Positions 46,501 through 54,415 of a DNA stretch of 55,678 nt are shown in pieces (the stretch's first letter is position 1; each line of letters begins with the position of its first letter). Position numbers and translations under genes: made by a program. The notes under the pieces are model-generated. The model ran no database searches. It saw only the letters and a list, made by a program, of their open reading frames with translations, and was not told where the DNA came from. This DNA is from CAZMGD01 sp964565705 (lineage in GTDB: Bacteria; Actinomycetota; Acidimicrobiia; Acidimicrobiales; Ilumatobacteraceae), in the NCBI GenBank assembly GCA_964565705.1, contig CAZMGD010000013.1:1-55678 (forward strand), written 5' to 3'.

Positions 46501-46798
46501 GCCCGACCAGGGTGCAGCGCTTCCAGTCCAACGCATCGACGACCCCGATCAGATCGGAGGTCAGCAGCTCGAGGCTGTACGCGTCGCGGCCCGCCGGGTG
46601 GTCGCTCGCCCCGTGCCCGCGCAGGTCGGGTGCGACGACGTGCCACCCGCGCTCGGCGAGGCGGTCGAACCAGTCGGCGAAGTCCTCCTTCGCGCCGAGG
46701 AAGCCGTGCTGGAGCAGCAACGGGCGGCCGCCCGCGCCGGCCTCGGCGATCGAGATCGCGATGTCGCCGACCTGGAGGGAGCGAGTCGTTGCCGTCAT
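43541..46798 (-). CDS. Fusion: alpha/beta-hydrolase + GH3 beta-glucosidase with PA14 insert
   Basis: One uninterrupted 1085-aa frame with two enzymes. Residues 1-275 are an alpha/beta-hydrolase: LLLQHGFLGAKEDF, nucleophile S101 in VGHSLGGM, acid D226 in VGEHD and H254 in GAAHQPQ. From 283 a GH3 enzyme begins with its normal first helix (LTPDEQAALTAGTDLWHT): VKHFAANDQE, nucleophile D494 in VVSDWFG, a PA14 domain at about 665-805, the second GH3 domain with ESEGTD near 838 and a C-terminal Fn3-like domain. There is no signal peptide, so it works in the cytoplasm. The ATG overlaps the transporter stop (ATGA). The pairing suggests that one imported molecule is both de-esterified and deglycosylated, for example an acylated or phenolic-acid glycoside. 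The substrate is inferred, not shown. Confidence 0.92.
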   Translation of the reverse strand: MTATTRSLQVGDIAISIAEAGAGGRPLLLQHGFLGAKEDFADWFDRLAERGWHVVAPDLRGHGASDHPAGRDAYSLELLTSDLIGVVDALDWKRCTLVGHSLGGMIAQEVAVDHPDRLDALVLMDTISGPVSGGGASFAVLGLLLRVGGPKAIARLASRVPPKSPDSVRRLYAERPGYVEWVQGKFRNSSKDMAVSLSGQLRDRPDRTGDLRRLDLPTLVIVGEHDMPGFVDGSRRMADAIPGSRFVIIDGAAHQPQLETPDAWWQALTDFLDEAAATDDVELTPDEQAALTAGTDLWHTAGVERLGIEPLAVTDGPSGARGSEFTGATSALMPCGTALASTWNPELIREVGELLGDEARSKHSRVLLAPTVNIHRHPLGGRNFECYSEDPHLTAAIAVAFIEGVQSRGVACAVKHFAANDQETDRMNVDVVVDEQVLREIYLVPFEAAVRRANVWAVMAAYNRLGGAFCSEHRELLTEILRDEWGFDGLVVSDWFGVHSVAAIEAGLDLEMPGPAQTLGAHLPAAVERGDVAAATVERSARRMLHLMERTTTSLGEAVDPQRAAATGRRAASEAIVLLRNDGVLPLDPERIARLAVLGPRADNPHVQGGGSAQVTPPYVVTPLRGIVARAASASVVHEAGRVDLGAQPIDARHLASGDDATPGSIQLDFHPAGRFDLPPVCRRSIATTNLIWIGEPAPGVTPGNFSARATASFVPERSGTWTFTLTGSGDARVSIDGRPLLDNAGVGLGGGFMGLFSAARDATIDLIAGTVHELVAEIDMIQAPPGDGDAPTIPGLSLAGLTVEVTAPPQPDAVALALAAARDAEVAVVVVGQDTCESEGTDHATIDLPADQVALIREVAAANPATVVVINTGSPVSTEWADDVAAVVQMSYAGQEAGAALAAVLFGDVDASGRLPTTYPHRIEDTPAFGHFPGGDGTVEYAEGMLVGYRYYDTRHIEPSFCFGHGLSYTTFAYASPGARVDGQTAVVSVDIANTGGRPGREVVQVYVRAASSSDGRPDRELKAFQKVELDPGETATVSLPLDERAFAHWDRAARAWQVEPGDFDLLIGSSSRDIHHTLRVRID

Positions 46799-49653
46799 GG
46801 GTGGGGTACCTCCTGGTGGGCGCCGGCGCTGGCCAGCACGATGGGTCGCGGGGTCGTGGCGACGGCGCCCGAGCGCTCGATCGCCCGCTGATCGGTGCCG
46901 AGGTAGGACGCGATGACCAGGGGGTCGTGACGGACCTGCTCGGGCGGGCCCTCGGCGATGATCCGTCCCGCCTCCAGGCAGTAGATGCGGTCGCTGATGC
47001 CCATCACGAACGGCATGTCGTGCTCGATCACGAGGATCGAGGCGCCGAGCTCGGCCTGGACCCGGGTGATCAGCGGCCCGAACGCCTCGGTCTCGCGCTG
47101 GGCGACGCCGGCTGTCGGCTCGTCGAGGCAGATCACCCTCGGCTCGAGGGCGAGCAGGCAGGCGAGCTCGCAGATGCGCCGGGTGCCGGTCGACAACGTC
47201 GACACGAACTGATCGGCGAAGGGCCCGAGCCCGAGGTAGTCGACGAGGTCGCGCGCCCGGTCGAGCTGCTGCCGGTCACGGCGTCGCCACGCCGGCAGGC
47301 CGGTGAGCACGGCGAGCGCACGGGTGGGCAGCACACGCTCGTGGGCGACGGCGACCGTCTCGAGCACCGTCAGGTCACCGAACAGCGACGCGTCCTGGAA
47401 GCTGCGGCCGAGGCCGATCCCGGCCCGCCGCCTGGCCGAGAGCCTGGAGACGTCGCGGCCGAACAGCTCGACGCGGCCGCCGGCGGGCACGAACCCGCCG
47501 ATCGCGTTCATGATCGTCGTCTTGCCGGCGCCGTTCGCGCCGATCAGGCCGACGACCTCGTCGCTGCGCACCTCGAGGTCGATGCCGTCGACGACCCGGG
47601 CCGCGCCGTACGACACCGTCACGCCGTGCAGGGCGAGGGCCGCCGTGCCGCCGTCGGTCTCCACCGGCCGGACGCGCTGGGTGAGTGTCGCGGGCGCGCG
47701 CCGGGGGGCAGGCGCGGGCGCCGCATCGTCGAGCGCGCTCGGCGGCCGATCGAGGAAGCGCAGCAGGAGCGCCCGGACGCTGTAGACGATCTGCATCAGA
47801 CCGCCCGGAAGGTAGAGCAGCAGCACGAGCAGCCCGACACCGGACGTCAGCAGGGCGACGGTGTCGCTGTGACCGAACACGGCCGGCAACCCGACGACCC
47901 ACAGCGTGCCGAGCACGGCGCCCGCCACCGAGGCGACGCCGCCGATCACCGCCATCGCGACGGCCGACAGCGACTGGTCGACCGGGAACAGGTCGGCCCG
48001 GGCGTTGGTCGACAGGGCCATCAGCAGCGCCCCGGCGAGCCCGGCCATCGCGCCGGCGAGGGCGAACGCGAACAGCTTGGCCCGGCGCGGATCGACGGTG
48101 TAAGCCTCGGCGGCCGACTCGTTGTCGCGCACCGCGATCAGCGCCCTGCCGATGCCCGATCGGCGCAGTCGCGCGGCCATCGCCAGGACGACGACGAGCA
48201 CGCCGAGGCACACGAGGTAGAACGTGCGGCGGTCGGTGAGATCGAGCGATCCGATGCGCAGGTGGTCGGGTTCGTAGCGGGCCGAGACACCGCCCGCGGT
48301 GAAGACGCCCTGGTGGAACAGCCACGCCGAGGCCGCATTGGCGAAGGCCAGCGTGACGATCGCGAGGTACATGCCGCGCACCCGGAACGCAGGGATGCCC
48401 ATCACGACCGCCGCCGCGGTGCACACGAGGACCGCGAGCCCGAGGGCGGGGAGGAACTGCAGGTTCAGGTGGGCGTCGGCGCCGGCCATCGTCATCGCCC
48501 CGAGCCCGGCGAGGGCGAACTGGGCGAGCGACAGCTGGCCGCCCCATCCCGTCAGCACGGTCACCGACACGACGATGATCGCGATCAGCACCATCCGCGT
48601 GTAGAGGAAGTAGCGGGCGTTGGTGTCGATCGCGAGCGGCACGGCGACGGCGAGCACGAGACCGATGACGATCGGGCCCCAGGCGAGCCGGCGCACCAGC
48701 GCGCGCGAGCGCAGCCGGTCGGGCAGCGGGGGAACCCGGGTGGACAGCGACCACGACCCTTCCTTCCGCCCGCCGTCCTCCGATCGATGGGCGGTCAGCA
48801 CGGCGACGAGCACGATGCCGAACAGGATCAGCTCCATCAGCCCCGGCTGGTTGGCCCAGTTGTAGAAGACCACTCGCTCGAGGACGCCGACCGCGACGCC
48901 GGCCACCACGGCGAGCACGAGCGAGGTCATCCGCGCCAGCAGCGCGACCGCGAGCGCGATCACGAGCAGCTGGATGCCGCTGCCCTGGGCGATCGTCGAC
49001 ACCGGGGTCGAGCGCAACGGCGCGGCCAGCACGGACGTCAACCCGGTCAGTGCGCCGGCCAGCACCCACACCAGCGTCGACACCCGCCGCGTGCTGAGCC
49101 CGGCCAGCCGCGTCGCGTCAGGGTTCGACGCCGCGGCGGTGATCGCGATCCCCCAGATCGAACGCTTGAGAAACCATGCCAGGCTCAGCGCGACCACCGG
49201 CGTGACGATCAGCGCGAGCAGCTGCGCGCCCTGCACGGTCACGTCGCCGACCTGCCACCTGCCCGTCAGACCGCTGGGGAATCGCTGGCCCACCCCCGAC
49301 ACCCGCGGCACGTTGATCACCATGACCATGACGACCTGTGCCGCGCCGATCGTCGCCACGAACAGCGTCACCCGCGCCGACGTCGACAGGCGGCGCACGA
49401 CGGTCATCTCGATCGCCGCCGACACCGCCGCCGACGCCGCCACCCCGACCGCGAGCGCCGGCACGAACGGCCAGTTCCAGTCGAGCACCATCTTGGCGAC
49501 GAGCACGGCGGCCAGCGATCCGATCGCCCCGTAGGCGAAGTTGACGATGCCGCTCGCCCGGTACACGAGGATCAGGCCGATCGCGAGGAACCCGTAGACG
49601 AGGCCGGTGACGACGCCGTCGAAGATGATCTGCGGGTTGGCGCTGACGTTCAC
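46795..49653 (-). CDS. Fused branched-chain-type ABC transporter LivH-LivM-LivG
   Basis: A 952-aa protein uniting two permeases and an ATPase. LivH spans about 1-290 (GLVYGFLAIGLILVYRASGIVNFAYGAIG). LivM spans about 325-625 (LTGWGGQLSLAQFALAGLGAM, RRSGIGRALIAVRDNESAAEAYTV). LivG spans about 670-930 with Walker A GANGAGKTT (705-713) and Walker B VICLDEPTAGVAQRE. The ABC signature is LSTGTRR in place of LSGGQ, a degenerate form I associate with actinobacterial fusions of this type. The GTG start overlaps the upstream stop (GTGA). Such transporters import branched-chain amino acids but in actinobacteria also many aromatic and carboxylate compounds. Confidence 0.93.
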   Translation of the reverse strand: MNVSANPQIIFDGVVTGLVYGFLAIGLILVYRASGIVNFAYGAIGSLAAVLVAKMVLDWNWPFVPALAVGVAASAAVSAAIEMTVVRRLSTSARVTLFVATIGAAQVVMVMVINVPRVSGVGQRFPSGLTGRWQVGDVTVQGAQLLALIVTPVVALSLAWFLKRSIWGIAITAAASNPDATRLAGLSTRRVSTLVWVLAGALTGLTSVLAAPLRSTPVSTIAQGSGIQLLVIALAVALLARMTSLVLAVVAGVAVGVLERVVFYNWANQPGLMELILFGIVLVAVLTAHRSEDGGRKEGSWSLSTRVPPLPDRLRSRALVRRLAWGPIVIGLVLAVAVPLAIDTNARYFLYTRMVLIAIIVVSVTVLTGWGGQLSLAQFALAGLGAMTMAGADAHLNLQFLPALGLAVLVCTAAAVVMGIPAFRVRGMYLAIVTLAFANAASAWLFHQGVFTAGGVSARYEPDHLRIGSLDLTDRRTFYLVCLGVLVVVLAMAARLRRSGIGRALIAVRDNESAAEAYTVDPRRAKLFAFALAGAMAGLAGALLMALSTNARADLFPVDQSLSAVAMAVIGGVASVAGAVLGTLWVVGLPAVFGHSDTVALLTSGVGLLVLLLYLPGGLMQIVYSVRALLLRFLDRPPSALDDAAPAPAPRRAPATLTQRVRPVETDGGTAALALHGVTVSYGAARVVDGIDLEVRSDEVVGLIGANGAGKTTIMNAIGGFVPAGGRVELFGRDVSRLSARRRAGIGLGRSFQDASLFGDLTVLETVAVAHERVLPTRALAVLTGLPAWRRRDRQQLDRARDLVDYLGLGPFADQFVSTLSTGTRRICELACLLALEPRVICLDEPTAGVAQRETEAFGPLITRVQAELGASILVIEHDMPFVMGISDRIYCLEAGRIIAEGPPEQVRHDPLVIASYLGTDQRAIERSGAVATTPRPIVLASAGAHQEVPHP

Positions 49654-51854
49654 GTCGGGCCGCCGCCGAGGAACACCGCGCGCAGCAGGTCGCCACGCTC
49701 GAACAGGTCGGCGGCGGGACCGTCGAAGCGCACCCGTCCCTTCTCCATGAACACGGCGCGGTCGGCGACCGACAAGGCGACGTTGACGCTCTGCTCGACG
49801 ATCACGATCGTCAGCCCGCGCTCGCGCAACGACGTGATCCTGCCGAGCAGCTGCTCCACCGCGACCGGCGCGAGCCCGAGCGACAGCTCGTCGATCAGCA
49901 GGATCTCGGGGTCGAGCAGCAGTGCTTTGGCGAGCGCCAGCATCTGCTTCTGGCCCCCGGACAGGCTGCGCGCAGGTTGGCCGAGGCGCTCGCGCAGCTC
50001 AGGGAACAGGTCGAGCACGCCGTCGAGGCGGGTCTCGAGCACGTCGCCGTCGCCACGCAGCAGGAACGCGCCCATGCGGAGGTTGTCCGCGACCGACAGC
50101 GGATCCCACACCGCTCGCCCGCCGGGCATCATGACCACGCCCAGGCGCACACGGTCCTCCGGCTCGGCATAGGTGACCGTGTGCCCGTGCACGCGCACGA
50201 CCCCTCGCGACGGCGTGCCGAGCCCGCAGATGCAGCGCAACAACGTCGACTTCCCGGCGCCGTTCGTGCCGAGCAGGGCGAGCACCTCACCGCGGCGCAC
50301 GTCGAGGTCGACGCCGAACAGAACCTGCACGGGGCCGTAGGAGAAGTCCAGGTTGCGAACCTGGAGCACGAGGTCGCCGGCATCGGAGGACCGCACCCGC
50401 TCGGTCTCGGCCCGCTCCTCCTCGAGCTCCTCCATCAGCATGCCCATGTCGTCGCGGATCGAGGCGGCCCCGCCGGCCAGCAGGCAGCCACCGAGCACCG
50501 ATGTCGGGACGCACACCAGCGCCAGCGCGGTCGGGATGCCCCAGGCATCGCTCATCAGCCCCGTCAGCACCGCGCCGAGGAATGCGCCGGAGAGGAACAC
50601 GTAGATGCCGACCATCGCGTAGCCCTGCGCACGGAGCCGGTACGGCACGACCGCAGCGACGACCGGTCCGATGAGCATGAAGCCGGCGTTCGCCGCGGTC
50701 TGGCCGGCTGCGAGCAGGAGCGCGAACGACACCAGGTTCGGCATCTGCACGGCGACGCTGACGAAGATGCCGAAGAGCGCGATCAGCGCTGCGCACATGA
50801 CGAGCGAGCGGGGCGGTGACTCGCCGAACAGCCGGTCGTTGAGCCGGCCGAGCAGCGGCAGGACGAGCAGCGACGGCACCACGACGAGGGACCCGACCGT
50901 GCCGCGCTCCAAGGCGCTGAGGCCGAACTCGTCCTTCATGAACGTGTTGAGGAAGATCGGCGCGCTGAACAAGCCAAAGCCCAGTGCGCCGATCCCGACG
51001 AGCATGAACTTGAACGTGCGGATCTGACCGAGCCGAGCGAACGCGATCGACGTCGAGACGGGCACCGGGCCGCGCTCGGCCTCGATCGTCGTACCGAGCA
51101 CGGCAATCTGCTCGTTCGCTCCGCGGCGAGGCTCGCGCCGGGTGCCGACGACCACGGACAAGATCGCCGCCGGTACCGCCACCACCGCGAACGCCCAGCG
51201 CCACCCCTCGACGCCACCCGCGACGCTGGCGATCGCACCGGCGAGCACGGGCCCGACGAGCAGGCCGAGCGGCGCACCGAGCGAGTAGATGGAGAAGATC
51301 CGACCCCGCGCCTTGATCGGGTACGCGTCCGCGAGCAGCGAGTTGTGCACGGGGAGCACGTGCGAGCCGGCCAGGCCGGTGCCCATCCGGGCGACGAAGA
51401 ACCAGAACACGTTGCCGACGAGTGCGGTCAGCGCGGTGAGCACGGCGTAGGCGAGCGTGCACACGCCGGCGATGCGGGTGCGCGGCGCCCGATCGGCCAG
51501 CCGGGCGATCGGGATCGCGCCCATCACGAACAGCACGCCGAACGCGCCGCCGATCGCGCCGAGGACGGCGCTCGACACCCCGAGCGACTCCTGGATGTCC
51601 GGCGCCAGCACGCCCAGCGCCGCGTTGTCGATGTTCTGCACCGCGGCGACGGCGAGCAGCGAGAGCAGCAGGCCGACGCCCCCCTGGCGGAGCGCGTCAC
51701 CGAGCCCGATCTCCTCGCCGCCCACGCCGAGGAGGTCCTCATCGCGGTAGGTGCGGCTCGGCGCGTCGTGCGCGGCGTGACGCCGCGCCTCCTCGTCGAG
51801 CACGACCGCGGCGAGCGACGCAGCGGCGCGCGGGTCGGGGTCAGCTGGCGACAT
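49650..51854 (-). CDS. Fusion: MFS transporter + LivF ABC ATPase
   Basis: A 734-aa protein. Residues 55-465 form an MFS carrier with about 12 membrane segments; the loop IPIARLADRAPRTRIAG resembles the MFS motif A region, and PVHNSLLADAYPIKARGRIFSIYS follows. A charged linker (EELEEERAETERV) joins it to a LivF-type ATPase at about 495-734 with Walker A GTNGAGKST (529-537), signature LSGGQ (631-635) and Walker B ILLIDELSLGLAP. The LivF half is the second ATPase that the fused LivHMG needs. Whether the MFS half transports the same compound, exports a product or only anchors the ATPase is unknown. I chose ATG 51854, which overlaps the binding-protein gene by 14 bp. Confidence 0.9.
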   Translation of the reverse strand: MSPADPDPRAAASLAAVVLDEEARRHAAHDAPSRTYRDEDLLGVGGEEIGLGDALRQGGVGLLLSLLAVAAVQNIDNAALGVLAPDIQESLGVSSAVLGAIGGAFGVLFVMGAIPIARLADRAPRTRIAGVCTLAYAVLTALTALVGNVFWFFVARMGTGLAGSHVLPVHNSLLADAYPIKARGRIFSIYSLGAPLGLLVGPVLAGAIASVAGGVEGWRWAFAVVAVPAAILSVVVGTRREPRRGANEQIAVLGTTIEAERGPVPVSTSIAFARLGQIRTFKFMLVGIGALGFGLFSAPIFLNTFMKDEFGLSALERGTVGSLVVVPSLLVLPLLGRLNDRLFGESPPRSLVMCAALIALFGIFVSVAVQMPNLVSFALLLAAGQTAANAGFMLIGPVVAAVVPYRLRAQGYAMVGIYVFLSGAFLGAVLTGLMSDAWGIPTALALVCVPTSVLGGCLLAGGAASIRDDMGMLMEELEEERAETERVRSSDAGDLVLQVRNLDFSYGPVQVLFGVDLDVRRGEVLALLGTNGAGKSTLLRCICGLGTPSRGVVRVHGHTVTYAEPEDRVRLGVVMMPGGRAVWDPLSVADNLRMGAFLLRGDGDVLETRLDGVLDLFPELRERLGQPARSLSGGQKQMLALAKALLLDPEILLIDELSLGLAPVAVEQLLGRITSLRERGLTIVIVEQSVNVALSVADRAVFMEKGRVRFDGPAADLFERGDLLRAVFLGGGPT

Positions 51855-53253
51855 CGACCCAATCACCCTCGACGGTCCAGCAGCTGCACCCCTCGAGGTC
51901 GAAACGGGCGAGCTTCACCTGGTCGGGGAACGTGTGGTCGCCGGGCCCGAACCCGCCGAGACCACCGCCGCTCGCGGTGACGCCGGTGATCTGCTCCATG
52001 CCGGCGATGAACGACTCGTGGGTCAGCGACGACCCGGCGGCCTCGAGGCCCTGGCGGACGAGGTCGAGCAGCTCGCACACCTGCGCGGTGCCGACCCGCT
52101 GGCTCACCGCGTCGTCGGGCAGATCGGCGGGTGCGTACTTCGCGAGGCACTCCTTGCCGGCCTCGGTCGGGACGGGGTCGGGCATGTGGCCCTTCCAGCT
52201 GGCACCGATCGCGCTGTCGAGCTGGCTCGCCGGCGCGAACTGCAGGATCAGGTCATCGGTGCCCTCCGACAGGTCGGACATGACGTACACCGGGTGGTAG
52301 TCCTGCACGTCGGCCTCGGTCATGAACGCGCCGTTGTAGAACAGGCTGCCCATCGCGAACACGGCGTCCACCCCTTCGGACTTGAACCGGCTGACGACCG
52401 AGGCCACCGCCGCTCCGTCGACGGGGATGCCGAACGGGATCGTGCCATCGGCGTCCAAGGTGCGTCCTGCCTCTTCGAGCGCCGGCACCAGGCCGTCGTC
52501 GATCGCGTCCTGCATCCCTGGCTCGAGCGGCGCGAAGACCCCGAACTTCTCGAACCCGTCGAGCTCGCCGGCGGCGTCGAGCGCGCGCACCGAGCTGCGC
52601 ACCGCGTCCTCCCACGCGAAGTTGACCGCGAAGATGTTGTCGGTGGACGTGAGCGTCGCTCGGGGCTGCGTGCTCATCGCCACGAGCGGCGTGTCGTGGT
52701 CCTTCGCCACGCACGTCACCGCGTCCCCGAACCACGACACGGCCACGGTCGCGAACACGTGCTCGTCCTCGGTCAGCTCGAGGCAGGCGGCCTGCATGTC
52801 GGGCAGCAGCGTGGCGAGGTCGCTGCCGAACGTGCGGGTCACGAGCTCGACCTGCCGTCCGCCGATCCCACCGGCCGCGTTCCAGTCGTCGACGATGCGC
52901 TGGGCGGTCACCGTGGCGTCACCCGAGTCGGTGGCGAGGCCGGCGTCGACCAGCGCCGCCTGATCCAGCGCCGGGAAGCCGAGCCGGATCGGCCCGAGGT
53001 CGGCCGGCGCGGTCGTCTCGCTCGTCTCGGTCGGTTCGGTCGTCTCGGTCGTGTCGCCTGTCGGTTCGGTCGTGTCGCCTGTCGCTGTCGTCGTCTCGCC
53101 CGGGGCACCGGCGCCGGTGGTCCCCGGCGCCGCCGCGGCGGTGGGGGTGATCGTCGACGCGGTCGTATCGTCGGCAGCGTCGTCGGCGTTGGTGCATCCG
53201 CTCACCAGCAGGAGCCCGCTGGCGAGCAGCGGCAGGACACGTCGGAGCCTCAT
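51841..53253 (-). CDS. Substrate-binding lipoprotein, Liv/type I periplasmic-binding fold
   Basis: A 470-aa lipoprotein with lipobox LLVSGC (C20), a Thr/Glu-rich linker to about 80 and a periplasmic binding protein of the amino acid/Liv type: IRLGFPALDQAALVDAG, RIVDDWNAAGGIGGRQVELV, DMQAACLELTEDEHVFATV, and SRFKSEGVDAVFAMGSLFYNGAFMTEA. It should capture the substrate for the LivHMG/LivF transporter encoded next. Of two adjacent ATGs (53256, 53253) the second has the better distance to the GGGGGA box. It is the first gene of the operon, divergent from the LacI-type regulator. Confidence 0.92.
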   Translation of the reverse strand: MRLRRVLPLLASGLLLVSGCTNADDAADDTTASTITPTAAAAPGTTGAGAPGETTTATGDTTEPTGDTTETTEPTETSETTAPADLGPIRLGFPALDQAALVDAGLATDSGDATVTAQRIVDDWNAAGGIGGRQVELVTRTFGSDLATLLPDMQAACLELTEDEHVFATVAVSWFGDAVTCVAKDHDTPLVAMSTQPRATLTSTDNIFAVNFAWEDAVRSSVRALDAAGELDGFEKFGVFAPLEPGMQDAIDDGLVPALEEAGRTLDADGTIPFGIPVDGAAVASVVSRFKSEGVDAVFAMGSLFYNGAFMTEADVQDYHPVYVMSDLSEGTDDLILQFAPASQLDSAIGASWKGHMPDPVPTEAGKECLAKYAPADLPDDAVSQRVGTAQVCELLDLVRQGLEAAGSSLTHESFIAGMEQITGVTASGGGLGGFGPGDHTFPDQVKLARFDLEGCSCWTVEGDWVDVAS

Positions 53254-53296
53254 CATTCCCCCTCATCGCCCCCGGGCCCACCGGTGGACATCCGGC

Positions 53297-53325
53297 AACA
53301 TACCTGGTTTACTGAATCGTGTCAA
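53297..53325 (-). promoter_or_regulatory. Consensus promoter of the fused transporter/hydrolase operon
   Basis: On the minus strand, TTGACA (53325-53320), a 17-bp spacer and TATGTT (53302-53297) form a near-consensus sigma-70-type promoter. Transcription would start near 53290, about 40 nt before the binding-protein ATG. Confidence 0.7.
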
Positions 53326-53345
53326 CCAGGACTGATACGATTCAG
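53303..53345. promoter_or_regulatory. Interleaved palindromes overlapping the operon promoter (likely LacI-type operator)
   Basis: CCTGGTT (53303-53309) is matched by AACCAGG (53324-53330), the two outer arms of a 28-bp imperfect palindrome that covers the -35 box and the spacer. CTGAATCGT (53312-53320) is matched by ACGATTCAG (53337-53345), both 9 bp and exact, interleaved with the first pair. A repressor bound here would block the minus-strand promoter. The adjacent LacI-family gene is the obvious candidate to bind. Confidence 0.65.
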
Positions 53346-53403
53346 CCGGATCGCCGTTCGGAGGTCCGTTAGGGTCCGAGCCCGACACCACCCAGGAGAC
53401 GAG

Positions 53404-54402
53404 ATGGCACCGGTGCGACGAGCAACCGCCAAGGACGTGGCCGTACGCGCCGGCGTGTCGCGGACCACGGTCAGCTACGTCCTCAACGACATCGCCGACC
53501 AGCAGATCTCTCCCGAGACGCGCGCCCGGGTGCTCGCCGCGGCCGACGAGTTGGGCTACGTCCGCAACGCCGCCGCGCTCCAGCTGCGCACCGGTACCAA
53601 CTCGCTGGTCGTCTCGGCGTTCCCGGCCTGGCCGATCGGCCCAGCGATGGCGGACGCGATCACGGCCACCGCGACCCGCTTGACCGAGCTCGGCTACACG
53701 GCGCTGATCGACCTCGTGCCGAGCGGCGAGCCCGGGTTGGACGCGACCTGCGCCCGCACGCAGCCGATCGGGCTGTGCGTCGCCGGGCTGGACCTGACGC
53801 CTGCGCTCGCCGATCGGGTGCGCCGCGGCGGCACCCATGCCATCGTGGCGGTGAGCAACCGCCCGCTCGGCTTCGTTCCGACCATCGTGCTCGACCAGGA
53901 CCGCGTCACTCGTGCAGCGGTTCGTCACGTCGTCGACCGAGGTCGCCGGCGGCTGGTCGCGCTGATGGCTGCCGAGCCCGCGCTCAAGTGGTTCCGGCTC
54001 GAGCGCGAGGCCGGCGCACGCGCCGAGGCCGACGCGCTCGGCGTCGAGTTGACGGTCCTGGACTGCGAGCTCAACCAGCCCTCCGTCGCCGAGGCATGCG
54101 CTCGCGCCCTGCACGAGCACCGCGCCGACGCCGTCGTCGCCTACAACGACGAGTACGGCCTGCTCGCGCTCCACGCGCTGCTCGCCGCCGGGGCTCGCGT
54201 TCCCGACGACGTCGCCGTGATCGGTTGCGACGACCTGCCGATCGCCCGGCTGTTCGCTCCCCACCTCACCTCGGTGGATCCGCAAGCGGCATCGCTCGGC
54301 ACGCTGGTCGCCGACTCGATCCACCGCGCGATCGAGCAGCGAGGCCTACCGGACGCGATCCGCTCCCCCGAGCCCGTCATCGTCCAACGCCAATCGACCT
54401 GA
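53404..54402 (+). CDS. LacI-family transcriptional regulator
   Basis: A 332-aa regulator. The N-terminal helix-turn-helix and hinge helix are typical (ATAKDVAVRAGVSRTTVSYVLND, then AALQLRTGTNSLV). The rest is a periplasmic-binding-like sensor domain (VSAFPAWPIGPAMADAITATATRLTELGYTALID, VVAYNDEYGLLALHALLAAGARVPDDVAVIGCDDLPIARLFAPHLTSVD). AGGAG lies 6 nt before the ATG. LacI proteins usually respond to sugars or glycosides, which fits control of an operon ending in a GH3 glucosidase rather than of a plain amino acid transporter. Confidence 0.93.
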   Translation: MAPVRRATAKDVAVRAGVSRTTVSYVLNDIADQQISPETRARVLAAADELGYVRNAAALQLRTGTNSLVVSAFPAWPIGPAMADAITATATRLTELGYTALIDLVPSGEPGLDATCARTQPIGLCVAGLDLTPALADRVRRGGTHAIVAVSNRPLGFVPTIVLDQDRVTRAAVRHVVDRGRRRLVALMAAEPALKWFRLEREAGARAEADALGVELTVLDCELNQPSVAEACARALHEHRADAVVAYNDEYGLLALHALLAAGARVPDDVAVIGCDDLPIARLFAPHLTSVDPQAASLGTLVADSIHRAIEQRGLPDAIRSPEPVIVQRQST

Positions 54403-54415
54403 CGCCCCCCCCACC

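Noticed and set aside
46795..49653. Artefactual joining of three genes.
   Set aside because: Both junctions have normal linkers in one frame without missing motifs, and LivM-LivG and LivHMG fusions are known in actinobacteria.
46630..50172. An 1180-codon plus-strand frame across the transporter genes.
   Set aside because: It spans several real minus-strand genes, is His/Arg/Gln-rich, and has no family resemblance.
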